Shown: positions 1-5,139 of the stretch, one piece after another
How the letters are laid out: each line of letters begins with the position of its first letter
Numbering within the stretch: position 1 is the first letter of the stretch
Source of the DNA: Succinatimonas sp. UBA7265
Lineage (GTDB): Bacteria > Pseudomonadota > Gammaproteobacteria > Enterobacterales > Succinivibrionaceae
DNA: 5,355 nucleotides
Direction of reading: 5' to 3'
NCBI GenBank assembly: GCA_002473165.1
Contig: DKSD01000028.1
Location: 1-5,355, forward strand
The notes under the pieces: model-generated
Seen by the model: the letters and a program-made list of their open reading frames with translations, nothing else
Databases searched by the model: none
What the model was told of the DNA's origin: nothing
Translations under genes and position numbers: made by a program

Positions 1-9
1 CGACGCATT

Positions 10-81
10 TGAAACACATGAAACAATTGAAACACATGAAACATTTGAAACAGGTGAAACAATTGAAACACATGAAACGCG
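10..81 (+). repeat. Eight phased 9-bp direct repeats (TGAAACNNN), candidate operator/iteron array
   Basis: TGAAAC starts at 10, 19, 28, 37, 46, 55, 64 and 73, an exact 9-bp period over eight units. The three variable bases per unit are ACA, AAT, ACA, ATT, AGG, AAT, ACA and GCG, so the core is conserved and the spacer drifts. Positions 1-9 (ending in ATT) may be a degenerate ninth unit, and the array could extend beyond the window edge. It lies 86 bp upstream of a gene for a KfrA-like DNA-binding protein. From memory, KfrA of plasmid RA3 binds 9-bp direct repeats at its own promoter, which makes an autoregulatory operator the leading inference. A replication iteron array is the alternative, but no replication initiator gene is visible. 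I see no convincing -35/-10 pair inside the array. Confidence 0.9.
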
Positions 82-88
82 TTCCGGC

Positions 89-104
89 GTTTCGGTTCCG
101 AAAC
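89..104. repeat. Inverted repeat 1 (GTTTCGG / CCGAAAC)
   Basis: The arms GTTTCGG (89-95) and CCGAAAC (98-104) are perfect 7-bp complements separated by TT. The core GTTTC/GAAAC is the same as in the upstream 9-bp direct repeats, but with C instead of T before GAAAC. It is probably a variant protein-binding half-site pair. The final C (104) is also the first base of the next inverted repeat. Confidence 0.8.
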
Positions 105-122
105 ATGAAACGGTGTTTCATG
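104..122. repeat. Inverted repeat 2 (CATGAAAC / GTTTCATG)
   Basis: The perfect 8-bp arms are CATGAAAC (104-111) and GTTTCATG (115-122), with the 3-base spacer GGT. The right arm is shared with inverted repeat 3, so in RNA or extruded DNA only one of the two hairpins can form at a time. As double-stranded DNA the site presents two face-to-face copies of the same TGAAAC element found in the direct repeats. Confidence 0.85.
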
Positions 123-134
123 GGATGAAACACC
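112..134. repeat. Inverted repeat 3 (GGTGTTTCAT / ATGAAACACC)
   Basis: The perfect 10-bp arms at 112-121 and 125-134 are separated by GGG. Its left arm overlaps the right arm of inverted repeat 2 (115-121 shared). The 3' end of the structure is 20 nt before the AAGGAGG ribosome binding site of the KfrA-like gene, so it could act as an operator, as a hairpin in the leader RNA, or both. I infer the roles; the complementarity is directly visible. Confidence 0.85.
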
Positions 135-167
135 CTGTCGCCACCCGCAGAAAAAAGGAGGCCGGCA

Positions 168-767
168 ATGACTGAGCGGAAGGAGGATGCAAAGGCCCTG
201 AGCCCGGTGGTCGAGAACCTGGTGAGCAAACTGACGGCCATGTCGCACGCAGGCGAAGCCATCAGCAGAAAACGCCTGGCCGAGGCGTGCCCCGGGCACT
301 CCTCAAGGGACTACACCGCGGCAATGGCCGCCTGGAAGGACAGCCGCCGCAACGCCATGGATGAATTCGCCATTGATGCGGCCACCCTTAAGGCGGGCAC
401 GGATCTGGTGTACCTCATGTGGGCCGCGCTCAATGCCAGGACACAGGAGTTCAGATCGGCCTACCGGCTCGACTGCGACACCGAGCTCAAGGAAAACCGC
501 GCCGCCCTGGGCGCCTGCGAGGACGAGCTTGAGAAAAGCAAACAGACTCTGGCCGAAACCAGGAAGGCCGTCGATCATCTCAGGCTGAAGTCAGAGTCGC
601 AGGAGACGGAGATCAGCAGACTCAGGGAGGAAAACGACAAGGCCAAGGAGACCATCGTCGTTCTGCGGACAAAGGTCGAGGAGAAGGACAAGACCATCGA
701 GCACCTGAACTCGGCGCTTGAGAAGCTTGACCGGCAGTTCAGAGCCCTGAATTCAAAGAAAGGCTAA
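168..767 (+). CDS. KfrA-like DNA-binding protein with C-terminal coiled coil
   Basis: This 199-aa protein combines an N-terminal part resembling the KfrA_N DNA-binding domain with an extended charged helix. Residues about 30-60 (ISRKRLAEA, then SSRDYTAAMAAWKDSRR) match the expected pattern of a small helix-turn-helix ending in a conserved W and basic residues, as in KfrA proteins. From about 105 to 195 the chain is almost all E/K/R/L/A with heptad-like leucines, the coiled coil typical of KfrA. At 199 aa it is short compared with plasmid KfrA proteins, which usually exceed 300 aa. The start is supported by AAGGAGG at 155-161, 6 nt upstream. KfrA proteins are autorepressors and nucleoid/partition accessory proteins of plasmids. 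The repeat array just upstream fits autoregulation. No parA/parB or rep gene is visible, so plasmid, integrated element or chromosome cannot be told apart. A hairpin terminator follows, suggesting a single-gene unit. The family call is by pattern, not alignment. Confidence 0.75.
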   Translation: MTERKEDAKALSPVVENLVSKLTAMSHAGEAISRKRLAEACPGHSSRDYTAAMAAWKDSRRNAMDEFAIDAATLKAGTDLVYLMWAALNARTQEFRSAYRLDCDTELKENRAALGACEDELEKSKQTLAETRKAVDHLRLKSESQETEISRLREENDKAKETIVVLRTKVEEKDKTIEHLNSALEKLDRQFRALNSKKG

Positions 768-795
768 AAGAAAAAAAGGAGCAAAAAAAGAAAAA

Positions 796-829
796 GGGGG
801 GGCAGCGCTACGCGCTGCCCTCTTTCTGT
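796..829 (+). terminator. Intrinsic terminator after the KfrA-like gene
   Basis: A perfect 9-bp stem, GGGCAGCGC (800-808) and GCGCTGCCC (812-820), closes a TAC loop. It is followed by the T-rich tract TCTTTCT. An A/G-rich stretch precedes it (about 768-799). It sits 32 bp after the stop codon. The T-tract is interrupted by C, so efficiency may be moderate. Confidence 0.75.
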
Positions 830-1040
830 CAAAGACCTCAGCGACTCTCATGCTGCGCAGGCCCTGAACTGACGCCCGGCGTAAGGCTTCCAAGGGAGAG
901 GGTTCCGCAGGTGTCTTTGAGGTTCTCGGTGCCTCTGCAAGATCGAGGTGATCTATCTCTCCGTAACTGGTGATCCGCCCTCCGTAGCCAACGATCCACT
1001 TTCTCGGGATTTACAATTGCCGATTAAACGCTATAACACC
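830..1040. other. Intergenic stretch without a recognisable gene
   Basis: Between the terminator and the AAA-ATPase remnant I find no gene I can identify. A plus-strand open frame beginning with GTG at 948 runs into the remnant, but its first 30 or so residues do not resemble the ATPase domain that should precede it. The minus strand is also open, without a clear start, from about 1010 down past 760. The region probably marks the deletion or recombination junction that removed the 5' part of the ATPase gene. Confidence 0.5.
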
Positions 1041-2004
1041 CAGTCAGCGCTAAATAATTTCACAGAATACACGGTGATAAATCCAAGAGATCTTGCGCCG
1101 TGCTATGGTTTTACCGAAGACGAGGTAAAAAAAAATCTGCCAGGAAAAACGCCTGGATTTTAATGAAACCCGCCGCTGGTATGACGGCTATGTATCAGGC
1201 GGCTTACACATGTACAACCCCAATTCCATCCGGGAAATGGTGTCTTCAAGGCAGTATCTGCCTTTCTGGGGAAACACCGCGAGCTATGAAACGGTCGCAG
1301 AGCTGATGTTGCAGGACCTTAAAGGGCTCAAAGACTGTCTGATCAGGCTGCTTTGCGGCTGCCGCCTTGAAGGCATCAACACCTCAAAATTCAATAACGA
1401 CATTTCCTTCATAAAAAACAAAGATGACGCCAAAACTTATCTCATTCACCTTGGGTATCTGGCCTGCACTGACGGCAGAGTTTACGTCCCTGATGAAGAG
1501 GTGAGGCTGACGCTCAGGGATGCGATTGAGAGCTGCAATCTTGCCGAATACACTGAACTTATCAGAAAGTCGCAGGAACTCCTTGAGAAAACCTATGAAG
1601 GCGACTGCGCCTTTGTGGCCCAAAAAATCCGAGAATACCACGAAGAATACTCTTCCATTATCAAATACAACTCCGAGGAAAGCCTGGCGAACACCGTGCA
1701 GAACGCGTATCTTGTCTGCATCAAGGATTATTACAGGCCGGTCAGGGAAATGCCTTCAGGCGAAGGCTTTGCGGACATCGTTTTCATCCCCAAAAGAAAC
1801 GCCGACCGCAACACTCCCGCCCTCGTCATCGAGCTCAAATGGAACAGGAGCGCGCAGACGGCTTTAAGCCAGATCAAAGCCAGGCACTATACCAAAGCTC
1901 TTGAGGATTATTCAGGCACCATCATGCTCATCGGCATCAGCTATGACAAAAAGACCAAAGAACACAGCTGCGCCATTGAGAGCATCAAAAAAGCAGCGCA
2001 ATAA
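1041..2004 (+). pseudogene. AAA-ATPase_like / PDDEXK_9 gene remnant, 5'-truncated and frameshifted
   Basis: Two adjacent frames together encode the C-terminal two thirds of a protein of the AAA-ATPase_like (PF09820) plus PDDEXK_9 (PF08011) type, common in host-associated anaerobes. The first piece (about 1041-1134) reads SALNNFTEY...GFTEDEVKK, then goes out of frame at nine A residues (1127-1135). The next frame continues correctly with ICQEKRLDFNETRRWYDGY and YNPNSI, the family's conserved segment, then runs open to TAA at 2004. Taking one A out of the run would join the frames. The Walker A/B portion that should lie N-terminal is missing. The terminal nuclease-like domain keeps D189, E208 and K210 (numbered from the ATG at 1210) in FADIVFIP and VIELKW. 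The ATG at 1210 is internal to the family's reading frame and is not a natural start. Function of intact members is uncertain. Residual expression of the nuclease domain cannot be excluded. Confidence 0.8.
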
Positions 2005-2042
2005 TTGACTCTGCGGCGGTTTTGGCGCTCCGGTCTCACAAC

Positions 2043-2082
2043 TGCCGCGCCGGTTTCCGGCTTCCTTCCAAGACGCGCGGCA
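2043..2082 (+). terminator. Possible weak terminator or alternative hairpins after the remnant
   Basis: The arms TGCCGCGC (2043-2050) and GCGCGGCA (2075-2082) are perfect 8-bp complements around a 24-nt loop, followed by CCTTTAAAATTT. A competing 5-bp hairpin, GCCGG (2049-2053) with CCGGC (2057-2061), overlaps the left arm. The T content after the stem is low, so termination is possible but unproven. Confidence 0.35.
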
Positions 2083-2104
2083 CCTTTAAAATTTCAGTTT
2101 TGTG

Positions 2105-2133
2105 CTGTCCGTCAGCGCCCGTGCCGCTATGAT
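2105..2133 (+). promoter_or_regulatory. Candidate sigma70-type promoter for the HIT/alcohol dehydrogenase unit
   Basis: TATGAT at 2128-2133 matches five of six bases of the -10 consensus. With a 17-bp spacer the -35 would be CTGTCC (2105-2110), which matches only three of six. The position, about 40 bp before the HIT gene start and after a possible terminator, is sensible. The -35 weakness keeps confidence low. Confidence 0.35.
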
Positions 2134-2170
2134 CTGAAAAAACCACAACTCAGAACAACAAGGGTTAAAG

Positions 2171-2590
2171 ATGAAAGATCAAAACTGCTTTTACTGCATG
2201 GACACGGACAAACGCCGCGAACTTATGACTGAAATCACCAGCCTTAAGCTTGCCGATCTCTATCTCTTTCGCGATCAGACCTACACCGGACGCTGCGTGC
2301 TCAAATTCCGCGATCACAAGACTGATTTCAGCCAGCTTACGGATGAGGAGAACCTGGAGTTTGCCAAAGAGCTGCGCCAGGTTGCAGCCGCGCTTACCAA
2401 AGCCTTCCATCCTGACAAGATCAATTACGCCGTCTACGGCGATCTCGTGCCGCACCTGCACATCCACATCGTGCCTAAATACAAGGGCGGCCCGCAGTGG
2501 GGCGGCCCCTTCACGGACACCGGGCCGAAGAAGTACTTGAGCGATGCCGAATATCAGGAGCTCATCGCGAAGATCCGCGCCGCGCTTTAA
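2171..2590 (+). CDS. HIT-family protein (histidine triad nucleotide hydrolase/transferase)
   Basis: This complete 139-aa protein has the signature histidine triad HLHIHIVP at residues 95-102 (H95, H97, H99), where the middle histidine is the nucleophile in HIT enzymes acting on nucleoside phosphoramidates or dinucleoside polyphosphates. The fold context is usual: the N-terminal CFYC pair (C6, C9) recalls the zinc-type cysteines of several HIT proteins, and YLFRDQTYTGRCVL forms the strand region before the helix at about 58-80. Length is typical. AAGGG (2160-2164), 6 nt before the ATG, supports the start. No membrane segment or signal peptide is seen, so it should be cytoplasmic. It is followed after 22 bp by an alcohol dehydrogenase gene in the same direction, probably co-transcribed. 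The natural substrate cannot be told from sequence. Confidence 0.93.
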   Translation: MKDQNCFYCMDTDKRRELMTEITSLKLADLYLFRDQTYTGRCVLKFRDHKTDFSQLTDEENLEFAKELRQVAAALTKAFHPDKINYAVYGDLVPHLHIHIVPKYKGGPQWGGPFTDTGPKKYLSDAEYQELIAKIRAAL

Positions 2591-2612
2591 ATTTTGCCTA
2601 TAAGGAGGCTTC

Positions 2613-3803
2613 ATGAACAGTTTTTCCTTCTGCCGCCCTACCGACTTTTTCTTCGGCCGCGGCGCTGAAAACCACGCCGGCGAATACGCGAAAAAGCATG
2701 GCGGCACCCGCGTGCTCATCCATTTTGGCGGCGGCAGCGCCATCAAATCCGGGTTGATCGGCCGCATCGAGAAGTCGCTTGACGAAGCAGGCATCTACCA
2801 TGTGCGCTTGGGCGGCGTAAAACCCAACCCGCGCGCCGAACTCGTTTACGAAGGCATAGAGCTGTGCCGCAAAGAGAAACTCGACATGGTCATAGCTGCA
2901 GGCGGCGGCTCCGTGCTGGATTCAGCCAAAGCCATCTGCAACGGCGTGCCCTACGCAGGCGACTTCTGGGACTTCTACATGGGCGGCAAAAAGCCGCAGG
3001 CCCATCTGCCGCTGGGCACCGTCATCACGATCGCCGCGGCCGGCTCCGAAGGTTCTGACAGCAGCGTCATCAACAAAGTCGTCGACGGCGTCGTCCGCAA
3101 GAAAGGCTGCAACCTGCAGCAGAACGTCGCGACGTTCTCGCTTATGAACCCGGAGCTCACCATGACGCTCCCGCCGTTCCAGACCGCCTGCGGCGCCTGC
3201 GACATCATGTGCCATGTCATGGAGCGCTATTTCACGAACACCAAAGAAGTGCAGATCACCGATGCCATGTGCGAAGGCGTGCTGCGCACCATGGTCGAAA
3301 TGTTCCCGAGGGTGATGGCGCATCCTGACGACTACGAAGCCCGCGCCAACATCATGTGGGCCGGCACCGTCGCCCACAACAATATCTTAGGCGTCGGCCG
3401 CGAGCAGGACTGGGGCAGCCACCGCCTGGAGATGGAACTCTCAGCCATGTACGACGTCGCCCACGGCGCCGGGCTCTCTGTGGTCATGCCTGCCTGGATG
3501 GAGTGCGTCATGGATCATGACGTCACCCGCTTCGTGCAGTTTGCCCACCGCGTTTTCGGCATTGAGCCTGACTTCTACCACCCCGAGGTTACCGCGCGAA
3601 CCGGCATTGCCGCTCTGCGCGCCCTGTGGGGCGCCGCCGGTCTGCCGCTTAACTTTGAAGAGCTGGGAGCCAAACGCGAGGACATCCCCCAGATGGTGGC
3701 GCACATCACCCATGACGATCGCACCGAGGGCCACTTTGTGGTCATGGACGGCCCGTTCATCACCAAGGTGTTCGAGCACGCCGCCGACTACCGCCGCCCG
3801 TAA
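2613..3803 (+). CDS. Iron-type alcohol dehydrogenase, YqhD / butanol dehydrogenase-like
   Basis: This 396-aa, full-length group III (iron-containing) alcohol dehydrogenase should reduce aldehydes to alcohols in the cytoplasm with NAD(P)H. Residues 39-42 (GGGS, then AIKSG) match the N-terminal glycine loop of the YqhD/BdhA branch, which favours NADPH. The central nucleotide-binding motif GGGSVLDSAK is at 97-106. All four metal ligands are in place: D197 and H201 (ACDIMCH), and H270 and H284, 14 residues apart (SHRLEMELSAMYDVAHG). In E. coli YqhD the equivalents bind zinc, so the metal here is not certain. The start is fixed by AAGGAGG (2602-2608), 4 nt before the ATG. It follows the HIT gene closely and ends at a strong hairpin terminator. 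A likely role is fermentative redox balancing or aldehyde detoxification. No aldehyde-producing partner gene is in the window. Family call is firm; substrate is open. Confidence 0.95.
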   Translation: MNSFSFCRPTDFFFGRGAENHAGEYAKKHGGTRVLIHFGGGSAIKSGLIGRIEKSLDEAGIYHVRLGGVKPNPRAELVYEGIELCRKEKLDMVIAAGGGSVLDSAKAICNGVPYAGDFWDFYMGGKKPQAHLPLGTVITIAAAGSEGSDSSVINKVVDGVVRKKGCNLQQNVATFSLMNPELTMTLPPFQTACGACDIMCHVMERYFTNTKEVQITDAMCEGVLRTMVEMFPRVMAHPDDYEARANIMWAGTVAHNNILGVGREQDWGSHRLEMELSAMYDVAHGAGLSVVMPAWMECVMDHDVTRFVQFAHRVFGIEPDFYHPEVTARTGIAALRALWGAAGLPLNFEELGAKREDIPQMVAHITHDDRTEGHFVVMDGPFITKVFEHAADYRRP

Positions 3804-3855
3804 ACTTTCTAAAAAGCCGCGTCCGTGAGAGAATGAGACGCAGCAGGCGCAAGTT

Positions 3856-3893
3856 AAAGCGCTTTATGCCGTTAAGGACATAAAGCGCTTTTT
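3856..3893 (+). terminator. Intrinsic terminator after the alcohol dehydrogenase gene
   Basis: A perfect 13-bp stem, AAAGCGCTTTATG (3856-3868) and CATAAAGCGCTTT (3879-3891), encloses a 10-nt loop and ends in five T residues (3889-3893, partly in the stem). It lies 52 bp after the stop codon and only 23 bp before the next start codon. The arm core AAAGCGCTTT is itself palindromic, so each arm could also fold alone or pair between molecules. Confidence 0.85.
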
Positions 3894-3916
3894 AATGCAG
3901 ACAGTACAGGAATTCC

Positions 3917-4414
3917 ATGATCTCCGACAAAGAAACCACCCCCGCTCCGGGATTTACCGAGCCTTGCGACAGCGTGCGCTGCGCGCTGCTAAAAGAGGTG
4001 CACAAAGCGCGCGCCCTCAGGGCGCGCAGCCTTGAGGTGACGCCTGCGCCAGAGCTCGATCCTGATTTTGAAACGTTCTTTCGGGAATGCGAGATCGATA
4101 CCCTGGAGCGCCACGGCCTGCTCTTAAAATCCATGTGCGCATCGCTGCACGAAAAACATCTGCGCCAGCAGGAAGAACTGCAAATGCTCCGCGAAAGGAA
4201 CCGGTTAAGGCAGGAGGAACTGGAGCGGCAGAAAGCTCACATCATAAGGCTGCGCAAGATCAAAGCGCTGCTCATTAAAGCCTCAAAGTCTCACAATGAG
4301 GACCACGTGTTTGAGGAATTCCTGAAAACCTTAAGCCCCGAGGAGATCGATCTCTACAAACGCGATTTGCAGGAGATCGCAGAAGACGTCCGCAAGCATG
4401 AACAGGGCAGCTGA
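3917..4414 (+). CDS. Hypothetical coiled-coil protein, family not recognised
   Basis: I do not recognise this 165-aa protein. It has no signal peptide or membrane segment and is very rich in E, K, R and L. Residues about 1-50 are proline- and arginine-containing and probably flexible. About 52-75 (FETFFRECEIDTLERHGLLLKSM) looks helical. About 78-122 (EKHLRQQEELQMLRERNRL onward) is a likely coiled coil. About 129-162 (HVFEEFLKTLSPEEIDLY...) looks like a separate helical tail. The start has AGGA at 3908-3911, 5 nt before the ATG. The upstream neighbour ends at a terminator whose T-tract stops 23 bp before this start, and I see no clear promoter between them. The phosphopantetheinyl transferase gene follows after 11 bp, so the two are probably one operon. 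Whether they are functionally linked is unknown. Codon use looks like that of its neighbours. Confidence 0.75.
   Translation: MISDKETTPAPGFTEPCDSVRCALLKEVHKARALRARSLEVTPAPELDPDFETFFRECEIDTLERHGLLLKSMCASLHEKHLRQQEELQMLRERNRLRQEELERQKAHIIRLRKIKALLIKASKSHNEDHVFEEFLKTLSPEEIDLYKRDLQEIAEDVRKHEQGS
4009..4027 (+). repeat. GC-rich inverted repeat inside the coiled-coil gene
   Basis: GCGCGCCC (4009-4016) and GGGCGCGC (4020-4027) are perfect 8-bp complements around TCA. They lie about 95 bp into the coding region, encoding the ARALRARS stretch. The structure could be a by-product of Arg/Ala codon choice. In mRNA it would be a very stable hairpin early in the gene. Confidence 0.7.
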
Positions 4415-4425
4415 CTTTTAGCCCC

Positions 4426-5139
4426 ATGCAGATCCTCATCTCCAGGATTGACGAGGCCGCCGCGCTCGCAGACGAACTGCCTGAGCCTTACCTTAAAAAA
4501 GCGCGGGAATTCTCAAGCCCGAAACGCCGATCTTCCTTCCTTGCAGGCAGAGTGCTGCTGCAACGGCTTTTAAAGGCTCACGGCTTTTTATCCCCCCTGC
4601 CCGCGCTCAGCCTGAGCGAACACGGCAAACCCTATCTCCCCAAGGACGTCCCCTGGTTTTTTAACATCACCCACAGCCAGGGCTTCATCGCCCTGGCTTT
4701 TGGCAAATGCGAACAGGGGATCGATCTTGAGGCGGCAAAGCCGCGCCATGATTTCACAGGCGTTACCCAAAGAGTGCTGACCAAGGCAGAACTTGCCTAT
4801 ATCGGGAGCATGAAGCCTGATACGGCGCTTGATGAGTTCACGCGGCTGTGGACAGTGCGCGAGTGCCTGCTGAAAGTCACAGGCCGCGGGCTTGGCGGAC
4901 TGTCAGGCACCGGCTGCGATCCAAACACGCAAAGCGCCTGGGCGGCAGGATGCCCTGAAGGCTCGGTTACCAGCCTGCGCTTTGACGCGCTCTCAGAGCG
5001 TTTTCCCATGTGGCTTACTTACTTTGCGCAAAGCAAAGAAGAGCACGCGGAACTCTCCTGCTTTGAAGAAGGGAAAATTGTCAGGGCTGCCCCCAAAAAC
5101 GCTGCCACAAAACAGAGAATGAGCGTGATCTCAAAATAA
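4426..5139 (+). CDS. Sfp-type 4'-phosphopantetheinyl transferase
   Basis: This 237-aa protein should transfer the phosphopantetheine arm of CoA to a serine of acyl- or peptidyl-carrier proteins. Motifs occur in the family's order: GKPYL at 67-71, FNITHS at 79-84 (substrate-binding H83), GIDLE at 98-102 with metal ligands D100 and E102, and WTVRECLLKVTGRGL at 142-156 with the third metal ligand E146 and the conserved K150. R145 replaces the lysine usually seen before that glutamate, a conservative change. Length is close to Sfp (about 225 aa). The C-terminal 35 residues look poorly conserved. There is no Shine-Dalgarno sequence just before the ATG; the preceding stop is 11 bp upstream, so translation probably depends on coupling to the coiled-coil gene. 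No polyketide or peptide synthase or carrier-protein gene is visible, so the target may be the fatty-acid acyl carrier protein or a distant cluster. I give no symbol because sfp, acpT and entD types cannot be separated here. Confidence 0.92.
   Translation: MQILISRIDEAAALADELPEPYLKKAREFSSPKRRSSFLAGRVLLQRLLKAHGFLSPLPALSLSEHGKPYLPKDVPWFFNITHSQGFIALAFGKCEQGIDLEAAKPRHDFTGVTQRVLTKAELAYIGSMKPDTALDEFTRLWTVRECLLKVTGRGLGGLSGTGCDPNTQSAWAAGCPEGSVTSLRFDALSERFPMWLTYFAQSKEEHAELSCFEEGKIVRAAPKNAATKQRMSVISK

Noticed and set aside
10..134. CRISPR array
   Set aside because: The repeat unit is 9 bp with 3-bp variable spacers, far too short for CRISPR repeats and spacers, and no cas gene is visible.
1120..1140. 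Programmed ribosomal frameshift at the A run
   Set aside because: Joining the frames needs a +1 shift, whereas A-run slippage sites usually give -1, and the gene also lacks its 5' half, so mutation is simpler.
1210..2004. A free-standing 264-aa nuclease gene starting at ATG 1210
   Set aside because: The family's conserved WYDGY segment lies directly upstream in the same frame, so the ATG is internal, and no ribosome binding site precedes it. It is better read as part of a broken longer gene.
2165..2794. Minus-strand 209-codon frame
   Set aside because: It lies opposite the HIT and alcohol dehydrogenase genes, whose motifs are complete on the plus strand. It is a shadow of their codon pattern.
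2922..3377. Minus-strand histidine/aspartate-rich 151-codon frame
   Set aside because: It is antisense to the catalytic core of the alcohol dehydrogenase and its composition follows from that gene's codons.
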